A stretch of DNA of 63,137 nucleotides from Bacteroidales bacterium (GCA_015060455.1 SUYM01000008.1:29442-92578), one strand, 5' to 3'. Shown: positions 50,042-59,655, numbered from the stretch's first letter. Notes: a model not told the origin generated them from the letters alone. Program-made: numbers and translations.

Positions 50042-52639
50042 ATGAGAATAAATACTATAATCTACACAATTCTTCTGATGCTCGCCCCTGTATTCTGTGG
50101 GGCACAGAGCAACGGAGTGGTGGTAGATTACAACAATCCAAAGAAATATATTATCGGAGGCGTGATCTTGGAGGGAAATCAGCATTTCTCCAAGGAACAG
50201 ATTCTTCAGGTTACAGGTCTGCATGTCGGTAACGAGGTTACTGTTCCGAGCGAGGCTCTTTCGTCTGTTGTCAAGAGACTGTGGATGCAGAGATTCTTCG
50301 AGGACGTTTCCATCAGCATCGATTCTATCGCTCCGACCCGCGATACCGCCTTCTTCAAGGTCAGCATCATCGAAAGACCACGTGTGTCAAAATGGGTGTT
50401 CAGCGGAGTCAAGACAGGAGAACAGAAGGAACTCCAGGAACGTCTGAATCTCAAGCGAGGAGGCGAATTTTCCGAATATGTATCCAAGACTTCTGCCGAC
50501 ATCATCAAGAGATATTATAAGGAGAAGGGCTTCCAGAACGTAAAGGTCCAGGTCAACACCAAGAGGGATACCATGGTCCGCAGTGCCATCAGGGTGCAGT
50601 TCGCGGTTGACAGAGGCAACAAGGTCAAGATCAAGAAGATAAATTTCAATGGCGCTGAAAATGTGAAGGAGAGCAAACTCGTGCGCGCCATGAAGAAGAC
50701 CCGCGACAACCGTTTCCAGAACATATTCAGTTCAAAGAAATTCCATGAAAAGGAATATGACAATGACAAGAGGGCGATGCTCAGCGTGTTCAATGAGGCC
50801 GGTTATCGTGATGCGAGGATTGTGAGGGATACCATGTATTATATAGAGCCTGACCGTCTCCAGATCGACTTCGAAATAGAGGAAGGTAAGAAATACTATT
50901 TCAGGGACATTACATGGACCGGTAACTCAGTCTATCCGGCTGAGGCTCTCAACGAGATACTCATGATCAAGAAGGGTGATGTCTATGATGTCGTCACCAT
51001 GGAAAAGAGACTCTTCGGCGGCGGAAAGCAGGGCGAGTATGATGTCACCAAACTTTATCGCGACAACGGATACCTGTTCTTCTCACTTCAGCCGGTGGAA
51101 CTCAATGTGGTGGGAGACTCTGTGGATGTGGAGATGCGTATTGTAGAGGGCAAGCCTGCAACATTGAACAATATCGTCATCAACGGCAATGACCTTACCA
51201 ACGAAAGGGTGGTGCGCCGTCAGGTATTCACCCGTCCGGGCTATCTTTTCAGCCAGACCGACTTCGAGCGTTCCATCCGTGAGATCGCTTCCATGGGACA
51301 GTTCGACCCGGAGGCCATCATGGACCCGGCAAAGGGATATTCCATCATTCCAAATCAGTTGAACAATACTGTCGATATCATATATAATGTGACGGAGAAG
51401 CCTTCATCCCAACTCGAACTCTCAGGAGGATGGGGCGGAAACACTTTCGTGGCGACAGTCGGAGTAAGTTTCAACAACTTCTCAACACGCCGTTTCTTTG
51501 ACAAGACCGCATGGCGTCCTGTGCCGCTTGGAGATGCCCAGAACCTGTCTTTCCGTTTCCAGACCAACGGTACTTACTACACCAGCCTCTCTGCAAGTTT
51601 CTCGGAGCCATGGCTCTTCGGCAAGAAACCGACATCGCTCAACATGTCGCTTTACTATACCCGTCAGACAAACTCATATCTTGCCTTCAACATCCTCAAC
51701 AATGATGAATATATGGAGGTCTATGGATTTGCAGCAGGTATCGGTAAGCGTCTGAAATGGCCTGACAACTATTTCGTGCTTTACAACCAACTCAGTTGGC
51801 AGACATATAAACTTCAGGACTGGGCATATCAGTTCATGTTCGACACCGGTATCTCGCATAACCTGAGTTATACTCTCAGTCTGTCACGTAACTCGACAGA
51901 CCAGCAGATATATCCGCGTCAGGGCTCTGATTTCAGTTTCTCGCTTCAGTTGACCCCTCCTTATTCGTTGTTGAGGAAGAAGGGAATCAGCGGATACGAC
52001 TCCAGGAATCTTGATGCTGACGGCAATCCTACTCCGATATATACGACTGACTGGAGAAAGATTGACTACAATCTTCAGAGTTCGGAGCAGAGATACAAAT
52101 GGATCGAGTATCACAAATGGTCGTTCAAGGCGGCAGTCTATCAGAAACTTGTCGGTGACCTTGTGCTGATGGCGCGCGCTCAGTTCGGTTATCTGGGATA
52201 TTACAACAGAAACTGGGGATATTCTCCGTTTGAGGGCTTCCGTGTCGGAGGTGACGGTATGTCGGGTTATGACACTTATGGCTCGGAGATTGTATCGCTC
52301 AGAGGTTATGAGAACTACTCGCTTACTCCGACTGCAACGTCTTCATCGACAGGTAATTATTATGCAGGTAACGTATATGACAAATTTACTGTCGAGTTGC
52401 GCTATCCGGTTATACTTCAGCCGCAATCGACAATTTATGCGCTCCTCTTCCTTGAAGGCGGTAACTGTTGGGCTGACATAAGGGATTTCAATCCTTTCCA
52501 GATCAAGAGGTCTGCCGGAGTGGGTGTGAGAGTGTTCCTGCCGATGATCGGTCTGCTTGGTGTTGACTGGGGATGGGGCTTTGATGATCCTGTCAACGGA
52601 AAGAGCCAGTTCCATTTCGTCATCGGACAGCAGTTCTAA
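50042..52639 (+). CDS. bamA: Outer membrane assembly factor BamA
   Basis: Omp85-family core of the beta-barrel assembly machine; 865 residues. The signal peptide (about 1-21, ending CGAQ) is followed by POTRA repeats (about 35-440) and a 16-strand barrel to the C-terminal Phe (FHFVIGQQF). A VRVFLPMIGLLGVDWGWGF segment near the end matches the family. It stands between uppS and an OmpH/Skp gene, so assembly factor and chaperone are together. Confidence 0.95.
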   Translation: MRINTIIYTILLMLAPVFCGAQSNGVVVDYNNPKKYIIGGVILEGNQHFSKEQILQVTGLHVGNEVTVPSEALSSVVKRLWMQRFFEDVSISIDSIAPTRDTAFFKVSIIERPRVSKWVFSGVKTGEQKELQERLNLKRGGEFSEYVSKTSADIIKRYYKEKGFQNVKVQVNTKRDTMVRSAIRVQFAVDRGNKVKIKKINFNGAENVKESKLVRAMKKTRDNRFQNIFSSKKFHEKEYDNDKRAMLSVFNEAGYRDARIVRDTMYYIEPDRLQIDFEIEEGKKYYFRDITWTGNSVYPAEALNEILMIKKGDVYDVVTMEKRLFGGGKQGEYDVTKLYRDNGYLFFSLQPVELNVVGDSVDVEMRIVEGKPATLNNIVINGNDLTNERVVRRQVFTRPGYLFSQTDFERSIREIASMGQFDPEAIMDPAKGYSIIPNQLNNTVDIIYNVTEKPSSQLELSGGWGGNTFVATVGVSFNNFSTRRFFDKTAWRPVPLGDAQNLSFRFQTNGTYYTSLSASFSEPWLFGKKPTSLNMSLYYTRQTNSYLAFNILNNDEYMEVYGFAAGIGKRLKWPDNYFVLYNQLSWQTYKLQDWAYQFMFDTGISHNLSYTLSLSRNSTDQQIYPRQGSDFSFSLQLTPPYSLLRKKGISGYDSRNLDADGNPTPIYTTDWRKIDYNLQSSEQRYKWIEYHKWSFKAAVYQKLVGDLVLMARAQFGYLGYYNRNWGYSPFEGFRVGGDGMSGYDTYGSEIVSLRGYENYSLTPTATSSSTGNYYAGNVYDKFTVELRYPVILQPQSTIYALLFLEGGNCWADIRDFNPFQIKRSAGVGVRVFLPMIGLLGVDWGWGFDDPVNGKSQFHFVIGQQF

Positions 52640-52669
52640 CCCCACCGTCAATCAGAGTGAAGTATTTAT

Positions 52670-52718
52670 ATCATTCCGAGCCAGGTATATATGTCATTCC
52701 GAGCCTGTCGAGGAATCT
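52670..52718 (+). repeat. Two copies of dispersed repeat (CTGTCGAGG variant)
   Basis: A partial unit at 52670-52684 and a full one at 52693-52718 (GTCATTCCGAGC ... GAGGAATCT) between bamA and the second ompH gene. Confidence 0.75.
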
Positions 52719-52751
52719 AAAATAGAAAATTATTAAACTTAATAGCATATT

Positions 52752-53324
52752 ATGAAAAGAATCGTACTTATCGCAGTTGCGGCACTCGTGTCATTCACTG
52801 CTTCGGCACAGAACCTTAAGTTTGCATATGTTGATTTTACTGAACTTGTTCAGTTGATGCCGGAGATGGATCAGGCAAGAGCAACCCTTGAAGAGAACTC
52901 AATGGCAAATGAGGAAATTCTCGTGACCATGTATGAGGAGTATCAGAAAAAGGGTCAGGAATATCAGCAGAAGGCTTCTACCTGGACTCAGGCTGTCCGT
53001 GAGATCAAGGAAAAGGAACTTATGGATATCCAGTCAAGACTTGAGCAGACTCAGCAGAGCCTTCAGATGGAACTTCAGCAACTTCAGAACCAACTTCAGG
53101 CTCCGGTTGTAGAAAAGGCTCAGCAGGCCGTTGAGGGACTTGCAAAGGCAAAGGGAGTTGCCGGAGTATTTGAGAAGAGTTCGCTTCTCTACATAGATGA
53201 GGCTCAGATGATTGACCTTACACCTGAGGCGCGTGTCGCTCTCAATATCCCGGAAGGCCGCACACTTGAGCAACTTCAGCAGGAACTTGCAGCAAAGGCT
53301 CAGGCAGCACAGCAGGGAATGTAA
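52752..53324 (+). CDS. OmpH/Skp-family chaperone (second copy)
   Basis: A 190-residue periplasmic protein with a signal peptide (about 1-19, ending TASAQ), a Skp core (LKFAYVDFTELVQLMPEM) and a coiled coil rich in Gln and Glu (about 80-125). It probably carries unfolded outer-membrane proteins to the adjacent BamA. It ends in a Gln/Ala-rich tail and is followed by a terminator. Confidence 0.9.
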   Translation: MKRIVLIAVAALVSFTASAQNLKFAYVDFTELVQLMPEMDQARATLEENSMANEEILVTMYEEYQKKGQEYQQKASTWTQAVREIKEKELMDIQSRLEQTQQSLQMELQQLQNQLQAPVVEKAQQAVEGLAKAKGVAGVFEKSSLLYIDEAQMIDLTPEARVALNIPEGRTLEQLQQELAAKAQAAQQGM

Positions 53325-53343
53325 AGCCATAAAAACAGATTAT

Positions 53344-53386
53344 ATGCACCGTGAGATTGGTTTTTGAGCCTCTTGCGGTGCATTTT
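53344..53386 (+). terminator. Terminator after the second ompH gene
   Basis: ATGCACCG (53344-53351) pairs with CGGTGCAT (53376-53383) around a 24-base loop; TTT follows. Confidence 0.7.
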
Positions 53387-53421
53387 CTTATTTTTGTGGT
53401 CTAACGAGCGAAAATATTTCC

Positions 53422-53429
53422 TAAATTTG
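53422..53429 (+). promoter_or_regulatory. korA -7 box
   Basis: TAAATTTG 36 bases before the korA ATG. The nearest TTTG is 25 bases upstream, longer than the usual spacing. Confidence 0.45.
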
Positions 53430-53465
53430 TTTGATTTTGAAATATACAACTAAACGAAACTTATC

Positions 53466-55286
53466 ATGGTATTAGACGCAAAAGATGTTGTAATCAGATT
53501 TGCAGGGGATTCGGGTGACGGAATGCAACTCACAGGGTCCCTGTTTGCAGATATGTCTGCAATTTTTGGAAACACCCTTTCGACCTTTCCGGACTATCCG
53601 GCAGAGATTCGTGCTCCCCAGGGTACAGTTTCCGGAGTGTCAGGCTTTCAGGTACATATCGGCAGCGGACAGATCACGACCCCGGGTGATTTCTGTGATA
53701 TGCTGGTGGCGATGAATCCTGCTGCACTGAAGGCCAATGCAAAGTGGCTCAAAAGGACTGCAATGGTGCTTCTTGACTCCGATACGTTCGATCAGAAGGG
53801 ACTTGAGCGTGCCGGTCTTGGAGAGGATCCCATATCCGAACTCCATATTGAGGACAGGGTCATCATTGCCGCTCCGATCACGACCCTCACAGCAGAGAGC
53901 CTGAAAGACAGCGGTCTCGACAGGAAGTCGATCGCAAAATGTAAGAATATGTTCACCCTCGGTATGGCATGTTATATATACAGCCGTCCGATGGAGTATA
54001 TATTCCAATATCTTGAAAAGAAATTCGGAAAGAAGAAACCAGAACTTATCGAACCGAACAAGAAGGTGCTTAAGGACGGTTTCAACTATGCTGCCAATAT
54101 TCAGGCGATTCCGAATACATATACAATCGAACCTGCAAAGCAGGAGAAGGGTCTTTACAGGAACATCAACGGAAACCAGGCGACTGCATGGGGACTTCTT
54201 GCAGCGTCAGAGAAGTCAGGTCTGCCTCTTTTCTGCGGCTCGTACCCTATCACCCCTGCGACAGGTATTCTTGAAGAACTTGCCATCCATAAGAATCTTG
54301 GAGCCAAGACTTTCCAGGCTGAGGATGAGATTGCCGGCATTTGTACGGCCATCGGAGCCTCGTTTGCAGGAAATCTTGCTGTCACCACGACTTCCGGTCC
54401 TGGACTTTCTCTCAAATCGGAGGCTCTCGGCCTTGCGATGATTACGGAACTTCCGTTGGTGGTGGTCGATGTCCAGAGGGCGGGTCCGTCAACGGGTATT
54501 CCGACAAAGACCGAGCAGACAGACCTCAATCAGGCTCTGTATGGCCGTAATGGTGAATGTCCTGTGGTGGTTATGGCTGCACATTCTCCGGCAGACTGTT
54601 TCGATGCTGCCTTCAATGCGGCGAAGATAGCCGTGGAGCATATGACTCCGGTGATACTCCTTACTGAAGGTTTCCTTGGCAACGGTTCGGAGCCGTGGAA
54701 GATACCTTCAATGAAGGATTATCCTGCTATCAATCCGCCGTTCGCACGTCCGAATACTCCATACAAGCCGTTTGAGAGAGACCCGGAGACACTTGTGCGC
54801 AAGTGGGCTGTGCCTGGTATGGCCGGTTGCGAGCATCGTGTGGGCGGTCTTGAAAAGAACCATGCCGGAGTGCTCTCTTCTGACCCTGCCAACCATGAGT
54901 TGATGGTGGCGGAAAGAACGGCAAAGGTGCAGAAGGTTGCTGATTATATACCTGAACTCAAGGTGGACGGACCGTCTTCCGGCAAACTCCTCGTAGTGGG
55001 CTGGGGTGGAACGTACGGACATATTCTCTCTGCGGTACAGGAGGCGCGTGCTGCGGGTCTTGATGTGTCTTTTGCACATTTTGACTACATCATGCCGCTG
55101 CCGAAGAATACCGATCAGGTGTTTGCCGGCTTTGAGAAGGTGCTGGTGTGTGAACTCAACAGCGGCCAGTTCGCGAACTATCTGCGTGGAGTCCTGCCGA
55201 AGTTTGCATACGCACAGGCCAACAAGGTTCAGGGACAGCCGTTCCTCGTTCAGGAGATAGTCACTGCAATAAAGGATAATATGTAA
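53466..55286 (+). CDS. korA: 2-oxoacid:ferredoxin oxidoreductase, fused gamma-alpha subunit (KorA)
   Basis: Subunit of 2-oxoglutarate:ferredoxin oxidoreductase, which interconverts 2-oxoglutarate + CoA and succinyl-CoA + CO2 with ferredoxin. The 606 residues are a fusion: an N-terminal gamma domain (about 5-190, starting VIRFAGDSGDGMQLTG) and an alpha pyrimidine-binding domain (from about 220, GNQATAWGLLAA) with the signature GIPTKTEQTDL. The C-terminal domain handles CoA. The 2-oxoglutarate assignment rests on this architecture and on gdhA nearby. Confidence 0.92.
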   Translation: MVLDAKDVVIRFAGDSGDGMQLTGSLFADMSAIFGNTLSTFPDYPAEIRAPQGTVSGVSGFQVHIGSGQITTPGDFCDMLVAMNPAALKANAKWLKRTAMVLLDSDTFDQKGLERAGLGEDPISELHIEDRVIIAAPITTLTAESLKDSGLDRKSIAKCKNMFTLGMACYIYSRPMEYIFQYLEKKFGKKKPELIEPNKKVLKDGFNYAANIQAIPNTYTIEPAKQEKGLYRNINGNQATAWGLLAASEKSGLPLFCGSYPITPATGILEELAIHKNLGAKTFQAEDEIAGICTAIGASFAGNLAVTTTSGPGLSLKSEALGLAMITELPLVVVDVQRAGPSTGIPTKTEQTDLNQALYGRNGECPVVVMAAHSPADCFDAAFNAAKIAVEHMTPVILLTEGFLGNGSEPWKIPSMKDYPAINPPFARPNTPYKPFERDPETLVRKWAVPGMAGCEHRVGGLEKNHAGVLSSDPANHELMVAERTAKVQKVADYIPELKVDGPSSGKLLVVGWGGTYGHILSAVQEARAAGLDVSFAHFDYIMPLPKNTDQVFAGFEKVLVCELNSGQFANYLRGVLPKFAYAQANKVQGQPFLVQEIVTAIKDNM

Positions 55287-55355
55287 AGATCCTTCACTGC
55301 GTTCAGGATGACATTCCGAGCGACACCTTGTCATTCTGAGCGAAGCGAAGAATCT
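55287..55355. repeat. Inverted pair of dispersed palindromic repeat
   Basis: An inverted unit at 55287-55312 and a forward unit at 55330-55355 (GTCATTCTGAGC ... GAAGAATCT) lie between korA and korB, inside the presumed operon. Confidence 0.85.
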
Positions 55356-55371
55356 ATAAAAAAGATAAGTT

Positions 55372-56391
55372 ATGCCAAGATATACATTCAAAGAATTCAA
55401 GTCCGACCAGGAGGTACGCTGGTGCGCAGGTTGCGGCGACCACGGTGTGCTTACAGCCCTTCAGCGCGCCCTGCCTGATGTTACAGAGGCAATGGGGTAC
55501 AGCAAGGAAAGATATGTGGTCGTGTCCGGCATCGGATGCTCGTCCCGTCTTCCTTATTATATGAATACATACGGTTTTCATAGCATTCATGGCCGTGCGA
55601 CAGCCATTTCATCCGGCATCAAGGTGGCCAATCCTGACCTCGCCGTATGGCAGGCCTGTGGTGACGGTGATGCCCTCGCAATCGGCGGAAACCATTTCAT
55701 TCACGCCATCAGACGTAATGTCGATATAAACATCGTCCTGTTCAATAATCAGATCTACGGTCTTACGAAGGGACAGTATTCTCCGACATCGAAGTTCGGC
55801 GCGATTACCAAGACATCTCCATACGGAACTGTGGAGCATCCTTTCAATCCGGGAAGTCTTGTGCTTGGCGCCAAGGGAACCTTCTTTGCCCGCAGCCTTG
55901 ATTCGGAGTTGAAACTGACCTCGGAGATCATGGTTGAGGCGGCGAAGCATGAGGGATGCTCGGTGATGGAAATGCTCACCAACTGTGTGATATTCAATGA
56001 TGGAGCGCATAAACTCATCACCGACAGGGAATACCGTGCTGACAGGACTATCGTTCTTCGTCATGGGGAGAAGATGATTTTCGGCAAGGATCGCAACAAG
56101 GGTATCGCTCTTGACGGCATGGGCCTGAAAGTGGTGACGATAGGTGAGGATGGAGTGACTGAGGATGATATTCTGACTCATGACGCTCATTGTGAGAACG
56201 TGGGCATCCATATGCTCCTGGCTGATATGAAATATCCTGATTTTCCTGTTGCTCTTGGAGTGATCCGAGATGTCAAGGATGTTACGTATGACGAAGGAGT
56301 GCGCAGGCAGGTGGAGGATGTGAAGGCTGCATCCAAGATCAAGTGTGTGGATGACCTTCTTCGCAGCGGGTCCACTTGGGAAATAGAATGA
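55372..56391 (+). CDS. korB: 2-oxoacid:ferredoxin oxidoreductase beta subunit (KorB)
   Basis: Thiamine-diphosphate-binding partner of KorA, 339 residues. It starts with the RWCAGCGDHG motif (Cys18, Cys21, part of the [4Fe-4S] site). The ThDP/Mg motif GDGDALAIGG and the following NNQIYGLTKGQYSPTS are complete. It follows korA across a short gap containing the repeat pair and ends in a long-looped terminator. Confidence 0.94.
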   Translation: MPRYTFKEFKSDQEVRWCAGCGDHGVLTALQRALPDVTEAMGYSKERYVVVSGIGCSSRLPYYMNTYGFHSIHGRATAISSGIKVANPDLAVWQACGDGDALAIGGNHFIHAIRRNVDINIVLFNNQIYGLTKGQYSPTSKFGAITKTSPYGTVEHPFNPGSLVLGAKGTFFARSLDSELKLTSEIMVEAAKHEGCSVMEMLTNCVIFNDGAHKLITDREYRADRTIVLRHGEKMIFGKDRNKGIALDGMGLKVVTIGEDGVTEDDILTHDAHCENVGIHMLLADMKYPDFPVALGVIRDVKDVTYDEGVRRQVEDVKAASKIKCVDDLLRSGSTWEIE

Positions 56392-56468
56392 AAATGACCT
56401 GACTTACCGCTCATTGACGCTTCGCGCCCTATCCGGGTAAATGTTCGCTTGTAAGTCAGGTCATTTTT
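56391..56468 (+). terminator. Long-looped terminator after korB
   Basis: A perfect 17-base-pair stem (56391-56407 with 56451-56467) encloses a 43-base loop and ends in a T run. It begins at the last base of the korB stop codon. Confidence 0.8.
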
Positions 56469-56485
56469 GAAAATTACGTTTAATT

Positions 56486-56587
56486 GTCATTCTGAACGCC
56501 CCCCAATGTCATTCTTTCGCATACGCTTCAGCGACTTCGTCGATTACTGAACGCCCCCAATGTCATTCTGAACGAAGTGAAGAATCT
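56486..56587 (+). repeat. Cluster of dispersed repeats before gdhA
   Basis: A partial unit at 56486-56504, a ~39-base element at 56508-56546 also found in reverse at 39148-39186, and a full unit at 56562-56587 (GTCATTCTGAACG ... GAAGAATCT). The phrase CTGAACGCCCCC occurs twice. Confidence 0.8.
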
Positions 56588-56607
56588 GTTAACCAAAATA
56601 TAACCAC

Positions 56608-57948
56608 ATGAACACTAAACAATTGATGGCCTCATTGGAGGCAAAGTACCCGTACGAGAAGGAGTATCTCCAGGCGGTACATGAGGTTCTGGAATCGGTG
56701 GAGGATGTCTATAACCAGCATCCGGAGTTTGAAGACGCAAAGATTGTCGAGCGCATCGTCGAGCCGGAGCGTATCCTCACATTCAAGGTGACCTGGGTGG
56801 ATGACAACGGTGATATTCAGACGAATACCGGCTATCGTGTGCAGTTCAATTCTGCCATCGGTCCGTACAAGGGCGGCATCCGCTTCCATCCTTCGGTGAA
56901 CCTCTCTATCCTTAAATTCCTCGGTTTCGAGCAGACCTTCAAGAATGCCCTCACGACCCTTCCTATGGGTGGCGGCAAGGGCGGTTCGGATTTCAACCCT
57001 CGCGGAAAATCAGATGCTGAGATAATGCGTTTCTGCCAGGCTTTCATGCTTGAACTCTGGAAAATAATCGGTCCGGATCAGGACGTGCCGGCAGGAGATA
57101 TCGGAGTCGGCGGCCGTGAGATAGGTTATATGTACGGAATGTACAAGAAACTGGCCCAGCAGTACAATACAGGAGTGCTTACAGGCAAGGGTATGACCTG
57201 GGGAGGTTCGATCCTCCGTCCTGAGGCAACAGGTTTCGGCGCTGTATATTTCGTTCAGCACATGCTTCAGATGGCAGGAAAGGACATCGCAGGCAAGACT
57301 GTGGTGCTTTCAGGCTTCGGCAATGTGGCATGGGGTGCTGCGACAAAGGCTACTGAACTTGGTGCAAAGGTCATCGGTATCTCAGGTCCTGACGGAGCGA
57401 TCTATGATCCCGAGGGCATGAACGCGGAGAAGATTGCATATATGCTCGAACTTCGCGCGTCAAACAACGATGTTGTGGCTCCGTTTGCGGACAAGTTCCC
57501 GTCAGCCACATTCTACCCTGGCAAGAAGGCATGGAGCATCAAGTGCGATATAGCCATGCCATGCGCCTTCCAGAACGAACTCACCGGAGCAGACGCCGAG
57601 GAACTCCTTGCAAACGGAACATGGCTTGCAGCGGAGGTTTCGAATATGGGCTGTACTCCGGAGGCCATAGCGGCATTCCAGAAGGCAGGCATCATGTTCG
57701 CTCCTGGCAAGGCTGTCAATGCCGGCGGAGTTGCGACCTCAGGTCTTGAAATGACCCAGAACGCAATGCACATCAGTTGGTCTCCTGCCGAGGTCGATGA
57801 GAAACTGCACTCGATCATGTCCAATATACACGAGGCCTGCGTCAAGTACGGAACCCAGCCTGACGGCTACATCAACTACGTCAAGGGTGCCAACATCGCC
57901 GGCTTCATGAAGGTTGCCAGAGCAATGCTTGAACAAGGTATCGTCTAA
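56608..57948 (+). CDS. gdhA: NADP-specific glutamate dehydrogenase
   Basis: Hexameric enzyme making glutamate from 2-oxoglutarate, ammonium and NADPH; 446 residues, the usual length of the NADP type. Substrate-binding Lys88 (GPYKGGIRFHPSVN) and Lys124 (PMGGGKGGSDFNPRG) are present, and the cofactor domain has SGFGNVAWGA. It lies directly after korAB, whose product or substrate is 2-oxoglutarate. The NADP assignment follows overall similarity. Confidence 0.96.
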   Translation: MNTKQLMASLEAKYPYEKEYLQAVHEVLESVEDVYNQHPEFEDAKIVERIVEPERILTFKVTWVDDNGDIQTNTGYRVQFNSAIGPYKGGIRFHPSVNLSILKFLGFEQTFKNALTTLPMGGGKGGSDFNPRGKSDAEIMRFCQAFMLELWKIIGPDQDVPAGDIGVGGREIGYMYGMYKKLAQQYNTGVLTGKGMTWGGSILRPEATGFGAVYFVQHMLQMAGKDIAGKTVVLSGFGNVAWGAATKATELGAKVIGISGPDGAIYDPEGMNAEKIAYMLELRASNNDVVAPFADKFPSATFYPGKKAWSIKCDIAMPCAFQNELTGADAEELLANGTWLAAEVSNMGCTPEAIAAFQKAGIMFAPGKAVNAGGVATSGLEMTQNAMHISWSPAEVDEKLHSIMSNIHEACVKYGTQPDGYINYVKGANIAGFMKVARAMLEQGIV

Positions 57949-57976
57949 TCGTCATCTACGATTGACCATCATAGTC

Positions 57977-58006
57977 ATCCCCGGCTCGACCGGGGATCTT
58001 TTTTTT
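57977..58006 (+). terminator. gdhA terminator built from a repeat unit
   Basis: ATCCCCGG (57977-57984) pairs with CCGGGGAT (57990-57997), followed by C and eight T. The whole (57974-57999) also reads as a GTCATCCCCGG...GGGGATCT variant of the dispersed repeat. Confidence 0.9.
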
Positions 58007-58018
58007 ATTGTCATTTAG

Positions 58019-58048
58019 TTGCTTTATCATAAATAAAGACTAAATTTG
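58019..58048 (+). promoter_or_regulatory. Promoter of the first DASS transporter gene
   Basis: TTG at 58019-58021, 19 bases, then TAAATTTG at 58041-58048. A hairpin (58047-58056 with 58062-58071, one mismatch) followed by six T overlaps the expected start of transcription. Confidence 0.65.
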
Positions 58049-58097
58049 CGCCCGTTTTCAGAACGAGCGCATTTTTTATTAACAAAATAACAGAATT

Positions 58098-59600
58098 ATG
58101 TTTAAGATTTTCCCTGGTTATGACCTCGTAGAGTCATATCACAACTGGAAAAAGGCTCACAAGACAGACGACAAGACTGTGTCGCGTGTCATCCGTCTTG
58201 TGATCGCCATCGCAGCCGCACTTGTAGTGTGGTGTATGCCTGTGGAAAACTGGATTGACGGCATGACAATCATTCAGAAGAGAACCCTTGCAATCTTCCT
58301 TTTCGCCATCCTCATGTGGCTCTTCGAGGCGGTACCTGCGTGGACGACTTCAGTGCTGGTAGTTGTACTTCTCCTGTTCACTACATCCAACAGCAGCCTG
58401 GTGTTCTTTGAGAATGCCGCTCCTGAGGCTCTCGGCGCTCAGACAAGTTACAAGTCTCTGCTTCACTGCTTTGCAGACCCTATCATCATGCTCTTCATCG
58501 GAGGTTTCGTCCTCGCCATTGCGGCATCGAAGACCGGCCTGGACCTTTTCCTCGCAAGAGTGATGCTCAAGCCTTTCGGCAAGAAACCTAAATTCGTGCT
58601 TCTGGGCTTCCTCATGGTGACAGGTATCTTCTCCATGTTCCTCAGCAACACTGCAACTGCTGCGATGATGCTTACGTTCCTCGGTCCTGTCCTCAAGGCG
58701 CTTCCTGCTGACGGAAAGGGTAAGACAGCCCTGGCTCTTGCAATTCCGATTTCTGCGAACATCGGTGGTATGGGTACTCCTATCGGTACACCTCCTAATG
58801 CAATCGCCCTCAAGTATATGAGCGAAATAGGAATCAACATCGGATTCGGTGAATGGATGGCGTTCATGATACCTTTCACTCTCGTCCTCCTTTTTGCCGC
58901 ATGGCTTATGCTGGTCAAACTTTTCCCATTCAAGGCTAAGGAAATCGAACTTAATATCGAGGGTGAACTCAAGAAGGACTGGAGGTCTATCGTGGTTTAT
59001 ATCACTTTCGCTGTGACAGTGCTTCTCTGGGTGCTCGACAAGAGGACCGGAGTCAATGCAAATGTGGTTGCAATGCTTCCTGTCGGTGTCTGTGCGATCA
59101 TCGGTGTGCTCACAAAGCGCGACCTTGAGGAAATCAGCTGGTCAGTGCTCTGGATGGTTGCCGGAGGTTTCGCACTCGGTGTGGCTCTTCAGGAGACTGG
59201 TCTTGCCCAGACCCTCATCAATGCAATACCGTTCGGTTCATGGCCGGCAGTCGTGATGGTGGTAGGTTCAGGTCTCATCTGCTATGCGATGGCCAACTTC
59301 ATCTCGCACACTGCTACTGCATCTCTCCTGGTTCCTATCCTTGCCGCAGTCGGCGCATCTGCTGCTGTCGCGACTAACCTTGCGCCTCTCGGTGGCGTTT
59401 CGACCCTCCTTGTCGGTGTGGCTATCGGTTCGTCTCTCGGTATGGTGCTCCCGATCTCTACTCCGCCGAATGCAATTGCTGCGGCTACGGGAATGATCGA
59501 GCAGAAGGAGATGGTAAAGACAGGTCTGATCATGGGTGTTCTCGGCCTTGTCCTCGGCTACGGAATGCTTATCGTACTCGGTTCTACCGGCTTGATTTAA
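58098..59600 (+). CDS. DASS (SLC13) family anion transporter, first copy
   Basis: Divalent anion:Na+ symporter family, 500 residues with about 12 membrane segments. The two SNT-type hairpin motifs are seen (LSNTATAAMM and, in the second half, FISHTATASLL) together with GTPIGTPPNAIA and ISTPPNAIAAATG. Members carry succinate, fumarate, malate or sulfate; dicarboxylate is likely given the korAB-gdhA neighbourhood. The second hairpin reads SHT in place of SNT. A paralogue follows. Confidence 0.9.
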   Translation: MFKIFPGYDLVESYHNWKKAHKTDDKTVSRVIRLVIAIAAALVVWCMPVENWIDGMTIIQKRTLAIFLFAILMWLFEAVPAWTTSVLVVVLLLFTTSNSSLVFFENAAPEALGAQTSYKSLLHCFADPIIMLFIGGFVLAIAASKTGLDLFLARVMLKPFGKKPKFVLLGFLMVTGIFSMFLSNTATAAMMLTFLGPVLKALPADGKGKTALALAIPISANIGGMGTPIGTPPNAIALKYMSEIGINIGFGEWMAFMIPFTLVLLFAAWLMLVKLFPFKAKEIELNIEGELKKDWRSIVVYITFAVTVLLWVLDKRTGVNANVVAMLPVGVCAIIGVLTKRDLEEISWSVLWMVAGGFALGVALQETGLAQTLINAIPFGSWPAVVMVVGSGLICYAMANFISHTATASLLVPILAAVGASAAVATNLAPLGGVSTLLVGVAIGSSLGMVLPISTPPNAIAAATGMIEQKEMVKTGLIMGVLGLVLGYGMLIVLGSTGLI

Positions 59601-59619
59601 TATCATACCATATATAGTT

Positions 59620-59655
59620 GCAAGGGGAAAGTGTTTCACTTTCCTCTTGCTTTTT
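59620..59655 (+). terminator. Terminator between the two DASS genes
   Basis: A 14-base-pair stem with one mismatch (59620-59633 with 59637-59650), a TTT loop and five T. Confidence 0.85.
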
